Positions 22,182 to 31,028 of a stretch of 64,000 nt of DNA are shown in pieces. A model generated the notes under the pieces. That model was not told where the DNA came from. It did no database searches and saw nothing but the letters and a program-made list of their open reading frames with translations. The DNA is taken from positions 1-64,000 of the forward strand of contig SYOX01000319.1 in assembly GCA_005804885.1 (NCBI GenBank), written 5' to 3'. Both the position numbers and the translations under genes were made by a program. This DNA is from Pseudomonadota bacterium. Its GTDB lineage: Bacteria > Myxococcota_A > Bradymonadia > Bradymonadales > GCA-2716585. Position 1 is the first letter of the stretch; every line of letters starts with the position of its first letter.

Positions 22182-22570
22182 AGGTGGATCGCATACTCCA
22201 CCCCCTGTCCCCCTCCTCGCTCCGCAAGGAGGGGGAACGCTCGTATTACGGACAAGGTGGATAGGGGGGCTCGTTGGGTGGGCACGGTGATTTGGTGGGT
22301 GGGCCGCAGGAGCCATCGCCGGGATCACTGGCCGCCTGGGGCGGGTGGTGATGTCGTCGGGGCGGGACCCGATCCACCCAGCCCCTCATTCGAGCGTCCC
22401 CGAACCACCCAACCCGTAATTCAAGCGTTCCCCCTCCTTGCTCCGCGAGGGAGGCAGTGCCTCTCGGGGGACAGGGGGGTGGAGTGCCGATCCACCTTGT
22501 CCGTAATACGAGCGTTCCCCCTCCTTGCGGAGCGAGGAGGGGGACAGGGGGTGGAGTGTGCGATCCACCT
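22182..22570. mobile_element. MITE-like element with 81-bp terminal inverted repeats and an internal diverged copy
   Basis: 22182-22262 and 22490-22570 are inverted, 80/81 identical. A diverged copy lies at ~22410-22496. Each arm contains the hairpin TCCCCCTCCTTGC-GGA-GCGAGGAGGGGGA. Confidence 0.8.
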
Positions 22571-22744
22571 CCTCCCTCACTACGAGCGTGGGACGTTCGT
22601 GGAGTGTGGGGTGATCGTCGAGCGTGGGGCGTGGGGTCAAAAACTAGACGGGGGACGATCTGCGACCTACACCTACATGGTCCCACCTGGGCGGCGCGAC
22701 AGGAAGCGCGCAGGCCCGCTCACGGATCGAGGCAGGGGAGAGGC

Positions 22745-23794
22745 ATGGACCGCAGGCGTCTTGGCTCGGGGGATCTCATCTTTGGCCGCTACGAGGTGAT
22801 CGCGCTGGCCGGCGTCGGCGCGACGAGCTTCGTCTACCGTTGTCGCGACGGCGAGGACCGGGAGGTCGCCGTCAAGGTCCTGCACGACGACCTCATGGGG
22901 GACAAGGCGGCGCGGCGCCGATTCTTGCGCGAGGCGCACCTGCTCAAGCAGCTCGACCACCCGAACATCGTCAAGGTCCACGACATCATCGAGACGCCCC
23001 TGATGCTGGCCTACGCCATGGATCACGTCGAGGGGCAGACCCTCAAGGCGTGGTTGCGCGATCGGGCCTCGGCCGGCTTCGACGCCGAGGCGCGGATCAT
23101 CGCTCTGGAGCTGCTCTCGGCTCTGGGTCACATCCACGCTCAGGGGGTGATCCATCGGGACATCAAGCCGGCCAACATCATGCTCGACAGCGTCACGCTC
23201 GACGGCGTCTCGGGCTGCGCCCGGATCCGCCTGATCGACTTCGGCGTGGCGCGGCTGACCGACGCGGACCCCGACCCCGAGGACATCGAAGCGATCCGCG
23301 GGACGGCGGCCTACATCTCGCCGGACGAGATCCGCTCGCCCTTCGAGGTCTGCCCGGCCAGCGACCTCTACTCGCTCGGCGTGGTCTTCTACGAGATGGC
23401 GGCCGGAGAGCGCCCCTTCGAGGGCCGCCCCGGCCCTGAGCTGCTCTGCGCCCACCTGCACACCACCCCGCTGAGGCCCAGCCACCACAACGACGGCCTC
23501 AACGAGCACCTCGACGCCCTGATCATGCGCCTGCTGGCCAAGACCCCCGAGGCCCGCTTCGGCTCCTGCGTCGAGCTTGAGCGGGCGCTGGTCCAGGCGC
23601 TGGCCGCCGATCTGGAGATCGACATCCCCATCGTCGTCGAGGAGGCCCCGACCCTCGATCTGCAATGGCTGGCCATGCTCCAGGTCGTCCTGATGCACCT
23701 CCTGATGACCGTCCTGAGCACCGGCAACACCGGCCAGCCCGACGACCCCCACCACTTCAGCCGCCCCTACATCGACTTCCCTGCCGTCGTCTGA
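22745..23794 (+). CDS. Ser/Thr protein kinase
   Basis: AGVGATSFVY P-loop, VAVKVL, HRDIKPANIML, IDFGVARL, hydrophobic C-terminal segment. Confidence 0.93.
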   Translation: MDRRRLGSGDLIFGRYEVIALAGVGATSFVYRCRDGEDREVAVKVLHDDLMGDKAARRRFLREAHLLKQLDHPNIVKVHDIIETPLMLAYAMDHVEGQTLKAWLRDRASAGFDAEARIIALELLSALGHIHAQGVIHRDIKPANIMLDSVTLDGVSGCARIRLIDFGVARLTDADPDPEDIEAIRGTAAYISPDEIRSPFEVCPASDLYSLGVVFYEMAAGERPFEGRPGPELLCAHLHTTPLRPSHHNDGLNEHLDALIMRLLAKTPEARFGSCVELERALVQALAADLEIDIPIVVEEAPTLDLQWLAMLQVVLMHLLMTVLSTGNTGQPDDPHHFSRPYIDFPAVV

Positions 23795-23931
23795 TCTCCT
23801 CGTCCTTCCTTGACTTTCACTTCGCCCTGTTCGGACAATCGCCGACGTCAGGGGGGTCAGATCCGGCCTCCCTGGGCGTCGTGGGCGAGCCCGGATCGCG
23901 GGCTGGGGTGTGACAGGCAGGGGAGGGGGAG

Positions 23932-24915
23932 ATGACGATCAACCTGGCGCTATTGCGCGGAGTGCCGCTGATGGCGCGGCTTCGCGACAACGATCTGGGC
24001 CAGCTCGCCAAGACGCTGGTGGGGGTGTCCTTCGGCCCCGGCGAGGTCATCGTGGAGGAGGCCGAGGCGGGCGACGCGCTCTACATCGTGGTCGACGGCG
24101 TCGTGGAGGTGTCGCTCTCGGGCGGCAAGGGCGAGCGCTTCGTGGTCAGCAGGCTGCGGGCCGGGGATTACTTCGGGGAGATGAGCCTGATCGACGGCTC
24201 GGCGCGCAGCGCCACGGTGCGCTCGGTCGACAGCGCCTCGCTCTTGCGGCTGGGGCGAGAGGACTTCATGGGGGCGGCGACCTTGCACCCCTCGATCGCC
24301 TTTGCGGTCATGCGGGAGTTCTCGCGGCGGCTGCGGACGGCCGACGCCCACATCGGGCTGCTGACGCGCCACTCGGTCAACCCCCCGAGCATGGGCCGCG
24401 ATGAGGATCCGGCTGCGCTCCAGGAAGAGCAGAAGCTGTTGCTGCTGCGGGACTTTTTGCAGGCCGGGGTGCCCTTCCACGGCGCGGTGGGCTTGATCTT
24501 CGAGGAGCTTGAGCCGGGGCTGGCGATCTGCCGGGTGCCCTGGCGGGCCTCGCTCGTCGGCGATCCCTTCATGGGGACGCTGCACAGCGGCGTGATCTCG
24601 ACGCTGGTCGAGGCCGCCGGCAGCGCCGCGGTCTTCGCCATGCTCGACGCCGCCGAGGATCGCGTCTCGACCGTCGACCTCCACGTCGACTTCGTGCGGC
24701 CCGGCTGGGAGGACGACCTCGTGTGCGAGGCCAGGGTCGTGCGCATGGGCAACCGCGTCGCCCAGACCCAGGTCCGCGTCTGGAGCGCCGCCATCCCCAC
24801 CGATGCCGCGGGCCTGGCCAACCCCATCGCCACCGCCCGCGCCGTCTACAACGTCGAGCGCGGCCCGTCCCCCTCGCCGCCCGCCGACCCCGACGCCGAC
24901 CTGATCGACCTCTGA
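23932..24915 (+). CDS. Cyclic-nucleotide-binding domain fused to a PaaI-like hotdog thioesterase
   Basis: N-terminus: FGPGEVIVEEAEAGDALYIVVDGVVEVSL...AGDYFGEMSLIDGSARSATVR. C-terminus: GTLHSGVISTLVEAAGSAAVFAML...TVDLHVDFVRPG. Confidence 0.88.
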   Translation: MTINLALLRGVPLMARLRDNDLGQLAKTLVGVSFGPGEVIVEEAEAGDALYIVVDGVVEVSLSGGKGERFVVSRLRAGDYFGEMSLIDGSARSATVRSVDSASLLRLGREDFMGAATLHPSIAFAVMREFSRRLRTADAHIGLLTRHSVNPPSMGRDEDPAALQEEQKLLLLRDFLQAGVPFHGAVGLIFEELEPGLAICRVPWRASLVGDPFMGTLHSGVISTLVEAAGSAAVFAMLDAAEDRVSTVDLHVDFVRPGWEDDLVCEARVVRMGNRVAQTQVRVWSAAIPTDAAGLANPIATARAVYNVERGPSPSPPADPDADLIDL

Positions 24916-24976
24916 CCGTCCCACGGCCACGGGGCAGCCGCCCAGAGGCTCCCCACGACGGATCGAGGATGGGCGT

Positions 24977-25063
24977 CTGATACGGAACCACGTTCGAACC
25001 ACTGTCATCTTGGGCATCCTGGTGGCCCAAAGTGTAAGTGGCTTGAGCGTGGTTCCGTATCAG
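24977..25063. terminator. Bidirectional terminator-like inverted repeat between convergent genes
   Basis: CTGATACGGAACCACG (24977-24992) and CGTGGTTCCGTATCAG (25048-25063): perfect 16-bp arms, with an inner CTTGGGC/GCCCAAG stem. Confidence 0.7.
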
Positions 25064-25146
25064 TCAGGAGAGGCTTCCAGGCCGATGGTGGGTTCTATCA
25101 AGGCCATCGCCTGGATGGCCTCGCGGGTGGTCGCGGGGGGGCGGGG

Positions 25147-25938
25147 TCAGGCGGCTTTGAGCAGCGCCCAGAGGGCGTCGAGGGTCGCGGCGGCGCCTGC
25201 GGCGATCTTGTGCTCGACGGCGCGCGAGACCTCGGTGGGGCCGGGGTTGATCTCGACCGTCAGGGCGCCGCGGCGACGGCCGTCGAGGACCGGCGCGGCG
25301 ATGTAGGGGAAGACGCTCGTCGTGCCGACGGAGAAGATCGCGTCGAAGCCGCGGGTGACCTCTCTCTGGAGCCGCCCGATGCGATCCGGGTCGAGCATCT
25401 CGCCGAAGAGCACGACGTCGGGCCGGATCACCGCCCCGCAGTCCGGGCAGCGGGGGACCTGGTCGCCCGCGGTCGGGTCTGTTGAGGCCAGGGCGGGGAG
25501 GTCGTCGTAGCTCTTGGCGGTGGCGCGCCAGGGGCAGGCGACGCAGCGCAGCTCGTGGACGTCGCCGTGGATGTTGATCACCTCGGTGGAGCCGGCGGCG
25601 CGGTGCAGGCCGTCGACGTTCTGGGTCAGGACCAGGACGTCGAAGCGGGACTCCATCTCGGCGATGACGGCGTGGCCTCTGTTGAAGCCCGCGCCTCGGC
25701 AGGCGCGCTCGATCTGGGCGAGGTACTTCCAGGTCAGCGCGGGGCGGGATCGGAAGACCTGGCCGGAGAGGGCGACCTCGATGGGCAGGCCGTCTTCGGT
25801 CTTCTGGTCGTCGTAGAGGCCCCCGATGCCCCGATAGGTGGGCAGGCCGGAGTCGGCCGAGAGGCCCGCGCCGGTGATGAAGAGCAGGCGCCGGCTTCGG
25901 GAGAGCCGGTCGGCTATGATGGGCAATGGGTCGTTCAT
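25147..25938 (-). CDS. SIR2-family NAD-dependent protein deacylase
   Basis: ITGAGLSADSGLPTYRG, TQNVDGLHRAAGS, IHGDVHELRC, CPDCGAVIRPDVVLFGEML. Confidence 0.93.
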   Translation of the reverse strand: MNDPLPIIADRLSRSRRLLFITGAGLSADSGLPTYRGIGGLYDDQKTEDGLPIEVALSGQVFRSRPALTWKYLAQIERACRGAGFNRGHAVIAEMESRFDVLVLTQNVDGLHRAAGSTEVINIHGDVHELRCVACPWRATAKSYDDLPALASTDPTAGDQVPRCPDCGAVIRPDVVLFGEMLDPDRIGRLQREVTRGFDAIFSVGTTSVFPYIAAPVLDGRRRGALTVEINPGPTEVSRAVEHKIAAGAAATLDALWALLKAA

Positions 25939-26042
25939 CGCTCGCCTTGGGCCGCCGGGGTGGTTTATCTCTGGGAGCGGCGGCCGACAGGGCTTGAGGA
26001 TGACTCAATCGGGCCGGGCCTTCAACGTGGAGCGCGCAGACA

Positions 26043-26639
26043 TTGAACGATCCTGTGTATTTGAGCGCACTTGAGCGCATCGAGTCCCTCATCGAGGAGG
26101 CCCGCCGGAGCGGCGCCTTCGCGGAGCCGACGGCCATGACCCTGTGCACGGTGGACGCCGAGGGGCTGCCCAACGCCCGTGTGGTGTTGCTCAAGGGGCT
26201 GGACGCGCGGGGCTTCGTGTTCTTTACGAACCACGACAGCGTCAAGGGTCGGGAGCTGGCGGCGCGGCCCTTCGCGGCGCTGTGCTTCTATTGGGGCGCG
26301 ATGCACCAGCAGGTGCGGGTGCGGGGCCGCGTCGAGGCGGTGTCGGAGGAGGAGTCGGACGCCTACTTCGCCACTCGCCCGAGGGGCAGCCAGCTGGGCG
26401 CGTGGGCCTCGTTCCAGTCCCAGGTGCTGGACGACATGGCGACCCTTGAGGCTCGCCTGGAGGAGGTCGAGGCGCTCCATGAGGGCGTCGAGATCCCGAG
26501 GCCGCCCAACTGGGGGGGCTTGCGGGTGGTGCCCTCGCGCATCGAGTTCTGGGAGGGGAGGAGCCACCGGCTGCACGTCAGGCGCGCGGTGGAGCCGGAC
26601 GAGCGCGGCGTGTGGCGCTCGCAGGGCTTGTACCCGTGA
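26043..26639 (+). CDS. pdxH: Pyridoxamine 5'-phosphate oxidase (TTG start)
   Basis: [57 protein letters not shown]-terminal [11 protein letters not shown]. Confidence 0.92.
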   Translation: MNDPVYLSALERIESLIEEARRSGAFAEPTAMTLCTVDAEGLPNARVVLLKGLDARGFVFFTNHDSVKGRELAARPFAALCFYWGAMHQQVRVRGRVEAVSEEESDAYFATRPRGSQLGAWASFQSQVLDDMATLEARLEEVEALHEGVEIPRPPNWGGLRVVPSRIEFWEGRSHRLHVRRAVEPDERGVWRSQGLYP

Positions 26640-26778
26640 TCGGGCGGGTTTCTGGGCGTCGCGGGGGCAGGGTGGGGTCAGGATCTTGATTGCGGGCTAT
26701 TCTTGAGCCTTAGTGGAGGGACACGAAAGGTTTGCGTCGGCGCGGCCTTGCAGGGCGGGGGCAACCCGGGGAGGAGCC

Positions 26779-28986
26779 ATGAGCGTGGCCGAGAGGATCC
26801 AGAGTTGGGCGCGTGAGCTGGTGGCGCCGAAGCGGCCGGAGCCCTCGTACCCGAGGTTGCCGGAGGTGCGGGACAAGGGCCAGAGCAACGTCGATGGGAT
26901 GTACTTGATGGGGGAGGTGGCCGGCACGCCCTTGATCAAGCTGGGCCTGAACGACGGGGTCAGGACGGTCGAGCACCTTGCGCCGGGCCTGCCGCCGGTG
27001 GAGCAGAGCGGGGAGGTGCTGGACTTCCTGATCGTGGGTGCGGGGGCCTCGGGGCTTGGGGCGGCGATGAGGGCGCACGAGCTCGGTCGCCGCTGCGTGG
27101 TGCTGGAGTCCGACCGCGTGGCCCAGACCGTGGTCAACATGTACAAGGGCAAGATCCTCTTCGCCGAGCCGGAGGGGCTGCCCAACCGCTCCTCGATGTG
27201 GTTCGAGGAGTGCACGAGGGAGGTCTTGCTGGAGCGGTGGCGGGCGCAGATCGCCGAGGTCGGCCTGGACGTGCGGGAGTTCGAGAAGGTCGTGGACGTC
27301 AAGCGCGCCGGGGATCACTTCGAGGTGACCTCGGACAAGGGGCGCTACAAGGCGCGGCACGTCCTGCTGGCGGTGGGCAAGGCCGGCAACCCGCGCAAGG
27401 CCGGGGTGCCCGGCGAGCTGGAGCACGCGGGGCGGATCCACCATACGATGAGCGATCCGTCGGAGATCGAGGGGCAGCGGGTCTTCGTGTACGGGGGCGG
27501 GGACGTGGCCTGCGAGGCGGCGCTGGCGCTGGTGGGGCGCAACGAGGTCACGATGGTGACCATCGACGAGTCCTTCATCTACCCGAAGAAGCGCAATGCG
27601 GACGCGGTGCTGGCGGCGGCGGCGGCCGGTCAGGTGGATCTGCACTTCGGCGCCCGGCTCAAGGCGATCGAGGAGGGCGCGGTGCGCTTCGAGTCGGGGG
27701 GTCAGGAGCGCCGTGTGGGCAACGATCTGGTCTTCGAGATGATCGGGGCGGAGCTGCCGCTGGGCTTCTTCAAGAAGATCGGGATCAAGCTGGAGGCGAC
27801 CTGGGACGCGCAGCGGTGGGCGATGCTGGCGCTGGTGAGCCTCTTCGTCTACTCGCTCTACGCGCTCAAGAAGTACCCGAAGGTCGTCCACTCGTGGCCC
27901 TTCAACCACCTGATCGAGCGGGACGATTACCGGTCGGTGATCAACGCCATGTTCGGGGTCTGTTTCCTGCCCTTCCGGTGGCTCTTTGATGACGGGGCCT
28001 ACCGGACGATGCTGGGGGATCTGGGCTTCCAGCAGGGCTACCTGTACAGCTTCGCGTACACGGTGTTGATGATCGGCTTCGGGTGGCTGGCCTTCGTGCG
28101 CTGGCGAGGGATCGCGCGGAACCCGAGCTACCAGCGGTGGCGCTACGCGTCGCTGATCTTCTTCCAGGTGGCCTTCTTCATCATCGTCAATGCTGTTGCG
28201 GTGCAGGCGTTTACGCTGCAGCACGCGTGGCGGGCGTGGGGGCTGTACCAGCCCTGGCCCTTGTTCTTCAACACCTTCTTCTGGTGGTACGAGGGTGTGC
28301 CGAAGTACGTGATCTACACCTTCGTGGGGTCGGGGCTGGTGGGGACGCTGGTGGCGATCCCCCTGGCGTCGAGGTGGCACGGCAAGCGATTTTGCACGTG
28401 GATATGCGGGTGCGGGGGGCTGGCCGAGACGCTGGGGGACAGGTGGCGGCACCTGTCGGCGAAGGGCCCGAGGTCGCGGGCGTGGGAGTTTCAGGGCGTG
28501 GCGGTGCTGGTGGCGGCCTTTCTGGTGACGATGGTGGTGGTGGGGGCCTTTGACACGCAGGGGAACAACGGCTGGTGGGTGGCCTACGATTACATCGTGG
28601 ACTTCTGGCTGGTGGCGGTGATCCCGATCGCGCTCTACCCCTTCTTCGGGGGCAAGGTCTGGTGTCGGTACTGGTGTCCGCTGGCGGCGCTCAACGGGCT
28701 GCTGGCGGGGTGGTACGGCAAGCTCAAGATCCGGTCGAACGACAAGTGCATCACGTGCACGTTGTGCAGCCGCCACTGTCAGGTGGGGGTGGACGTGATG
28801 GCCTTTGCCAAGAACCAGGAGCCCTTCGACAACGCCAACTCGGCCTGCATCCAATGCGGGATCTGCATCGACGTCTGCCCGATGGACGTGTTGTACTTCG
28901 ACACCTCGGACGAGGTGAGGGTGGACGTCAAGAAGGCCGGAGACCTGGAGTCGGCCGCGGCGGTCACGATGGTGATCGGGAGGTAG
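26779..28986 (+). CDS. Fusion: thioredoxin-reductase-like NAD(P)/FAD oxidoreductase + polytopic NapH/CcoG-like 4Fe-4S membrane module
   Basis: FLIVGAGASGLGAAMRAHELG; VYGGGDVACEAALAL; six or more TM segments; CTWICGCGG, CRYWCPL, CITCTLCSRHCQ, CIQCGICIDVCPMD. SD gaggag before ATG. Confidence 0.88.
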   Translation: MSVAERIQSWARELVAPKRPEPSYPRLPEVRDKGQSNVDGMYLMGEVAGTPLIKLGLNDGVRTVEHLAPGLPPVEQSGEVLDFLIVGAGASGLGAAMRAHELGRRCVVLESDRVAQTVVNMYKGKILFAEPEGLPNRSSMWFEECTREVLLERWRAQIAEVGLDVREFEKVVDVKRAGDHFEVTSDKGRYKARHVLLAVGKAGNPRKAGVPGELEHAGRIHHTMSDPSEIEGQRVFVYGGGDVACEAALALVGRNEVTMVTIDESFIYPKKRNADAVLAAAAAGQVDLHFGARLKAIEEGAVRFESGGQERRVGNDLVFEMIGAELPLGFFKKIGIKLEATWDAQRWAMLALVSLFVYSLYALKKYPKVVHSWPFNHLIERDDYRSVINAMFGVCFLPFRWLFDDGAYRTMLGDLGFQQGYLYSFAYTVLMIGFGWLAFVRWRGIARNPSYQRWRYASLIFFQVAFFIIVNAVAVQAFTLQHAWRAWGLYQPWPLFFNTFFWWYEGVPKYVIYTFVGSGLVGTLVAIPLASRWHGKRFCTWICGCGGLAETLGDRWRHLSAKGPRSRAWEFQGVAVLVAAFLVTMVVVGAFDTQGNNGWWVAYDYIVDFWLVAVIPIALYPFFGGKVWCRYWCPLAALNGLLAGWYGKLKIRSNDKCITCTLCSRHCQVGVDVMAFAKNQEPFDNANSACIQCGICIDVCPMDVLYFDTSDEVRVDVKKAGDLESAAAVTMVIGR

Positions 28987-29053
28987 GGGGGGCCTGGCGG
29001 GTTCGTCAGCGGCGTATCGCGGACGAACCGGCCGGGGGGCAGGTCCAGAGCGT

Positions 29054-29106
29054 CGATGGGTTTGACTCCCGTCGGCCTGGTCGGCCACGGTCGCTCAAAC
29101 CCATCG
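29054..29106. terminator. Hairpin between convergent genes, member of the TCTAG-abutting repeat family
   Basis: CGATGGGTTTGA (29054-29065) and TCAAACCCATCG (29095-29106) are perfect 12-bp arms. Shares GGTTTGACTCCCGTCGGCC with 60624-60642. Confidence 0.8.
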
Positions 29107-29111
29107 GCCCT

Positions 29112-29222
29112 CTAGCGGGCGGCCTTGGCCTCGAGGAGGCGGCGCCTGAGGCGGGCCTTCTTGCGGTTGCGGCTGCGAATGCTCTTCATCTTCGGCGAGT
29201 TGCGCGCGTCACCACGTCCCAT
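29112..29222 (-). CDS. Very small basic protein (36 aa), absent from the supplied ORF track
   Basis: Translates as MGRGDARNSPKMKSIRSRNRKKARLRRRLLEAKAAR*. SD GGAG 7 nt upstream of ATG. TAG stop adjoins the hairpin repeat. Confidence 0.72.
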   Translation of the reverse strand: MGRGDARNSPKMKSIRSRNRKKARLRRRLLEAKAAR

Positions 29223-29335
29223 TGGGGATCTCCATCATCAGAGTGGGCCTTTGGCCCGTTGGGTTTGGGCTTTGAGCCCTGTCGTTGCGGGGCGTGTGCC
29301 CTGCAGCGGTCGTTGGTTGTTGTCGGCGTCGAGCG

Positions 29336-29587
29336 TCAGTAGCTGGCCATGCGGACGGCGCGCTCGAGGGCGACGAAGTCGTTGTAGGAGTTGTTGCGGA
29401 AGATGACGGTGTCCTCTTCCTCGTCGAGGCCGTTGGCGGCGATCTGGTCCGAGAGCCAGGAGGCCAGGTCCGCGTTGTTGTCCAGCGCGGCGTTCTGCAA
29501 GGGGTCAAGCGGGGCGTCGGTGGCCTTGAAGAGGGCGCCGTAGAGCTTGCCGTAGCGCTGAATTGCGTTGAACTTGAAGGTCGCCAT
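29336..29587 (-). CDS. Small hypothetical protein (83 aa)
   Basis: MATFKFNAIQRYGKLYGALFK...; strong SD AAGGAG upstream; non-spurious composition. Confidence 0.75.
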   Translation of the reverse strand: MATFKFNAIQRYGKLYGALFKATDAPLDPLQNAALDNNADLASWLSDQIAANGLDEEEDTVIFRNNSYNDFVALERAVRMASY

Positions 29588-29816
29588 GCCAACTCTCCTT
29601 ATCTCGTCGAAACTCTGGGATGGCGCGCGGGGTTGGAGTCGATCAGCCCCGCAGCGCGCCAGACAATATGTCGAAGGGTCGAGGGGCTGTCAAGGACGCG
29701 GTGGCCGTGGGGTCGAGGTCGGGGAGCGCGGTGGGCAGGTCGAGCGCCGGCGTGGGCGGCCCGAGGGTCAAGGGGAGGTCGAGGGGTCGCGCAGACCGGC
29801 GGCGCGAGGGTGGCGC

Positions 29817-29846
29817 TTGCCTGAGGGCGGCCTTGGGGCATATAGT
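29817..29846 (+). promoter_or_regulatory. Sigma70-like promoter upstream of the DsbA-like gene
   Basis: TTGCCT-N18-TATAGT (approximate position). Confidence 0.4.
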
Positions 29847-29963
29847 CTGCCCTCGCGCCCGCGGGGGACGCGAGGCTGTGAGCGTGGGTTCAGGGGATCT
29901 CGTCCTGGTCGTCGCGCCTGCGGGGTGATGGTGAGAGTGTTCTCAAAGATTCAGAGTGGAACC

Positions 29964-30926
29964 ATGCATCGAGTTCTGAGGGTCCTGGTCGCCTCGACGA
30001 TCGCCCTGTCGGCGGTCCTGGGTGCGGCGGGTTGCAACAACCACGGCGAGGTCGCGCTGCCGGACGCGCGCAAGGTCGCCGAGCCGGGCGAGGAGGGGTC
30101 GGGCGAGCCGTCCAAGGCGCCCCCTGAGGCCTCGCAGATCTCGGAGGGGCTCTACCCGGAGCTGCCCCTGGGTTTGCTCAGCAACAAGGAGCGCGAGGCG
30201 CTGGTGCGGATCACGAAGGCGCAGCTGTGCCCGTGTCCGAAGTCGTCGGTGTCGATGCACGAGTGCCTGCAGAAGGTCGAGACGCAGTGCGGGCTGGCGA
30301 TGAGCGGCGCGATGACGGTGATGCAGAAGCTCAAGGAGGGCAACAGCGAGCGGGACGCGCTCGGTGCGCTGGGCGCGTACATCGACTCGTCCTACAAGAA
30401 GCACGACTTCGATCTGGAGGGCGTGGCCTACCTGGGCAACCCGAAGGCGCCGGTGGTGATCGTCGAGTTCGCGGACTTCGAGTGCCCTTTTTGCAACATG
30501 GCGCGCTCGATCGTCAAGGAGGTGCTCACGGTGCACGGCGACGACGTGGTCGTCTATTACAAGCACTTCCCGCTCGGGACGCACGAGCACTCCTTCAGCG
30601 CGTCGTGCGCGACGCTGGCGGCGCAGAAGCAGGGCAAGTTCTGGGAGATGTACAACCTGATCTTCGACAACCAGAAGTCGCTCTCGGAGGAGAAGATCCG
30701 GTCGCTGGCCCAGGCTCTGGGCTTGAACATGGATCAGTTCCTCAAGGACTGGAAGGACGCGGCGGTGGCCGAGCGGGTCGAGAAGGAGAAGCAGGAGGGC
30801 GCGGCGGCCAACGTCGACTCGACGCCGACCTTCTTCATCAACGGCCGCAAGTTCCTTGGGGACAAGACGCCCGGCGGGCTGCTGCAGGCGGTGTCCGACG
30901 AGCTCAAGGACGTCCAGAAGAAATAG
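29964..30926 (+). CDS. DsbA-family thioredoxin-fold lipoprotein with an extra Cys-rich N-terminal domain
   Basis: MHRVLRVLVASTIALSAVLGAAGC lipobox; VVIVEFADFECPFCNMARSIV (CPFC); STPTFFINGRKF; N-terminal LCPCPKSSVSMHECLQKVETQCG. Confidence 0.9.
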   Translation: MHRVLRVLVASTIALSAVLGAAGCNNHGEVALPDARKVAEPGEEGSGEPSKAPPEASQISEGLYPELPLGLLSNKEREALVRITKAQLCPCPKSSVSMHECLQKVETQCGLAMSGAMTVMQKLKEGNSERDALGALGAYIDSSYKKHDFDLEGVAYLGNPKAPVVIVEFADFECPFCNMARSIVKEVLTVHGDDVVVYYKHFPLGTHEHSFSASCATLAAQKQGKFWEMYNLIFDNQKSLSEEKIRSLAQALGLNMDQFLKDWKDAAVAERVEKEKQEGAAANVDSTPTFFINGRKFLGDKTPGGLLQAVSDELKDVQKK

Positions 30927-31028
30927 TTGATGGCGGCCCGTCATCAGGAGAAGCTCGGGGTCGGCGGCGAACGCCGCCCCGTGACCCAGGCAGGCCCGCA
31001 GGCGGGCCAGGATCCAGGAGCCGAGGTG

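Noticed and set aside
26710-29088. 792-aa minus-strand ORF
   Set aside because: Antisense to the flavoprotein/ferredoxin fusion, which has clear family motifs.
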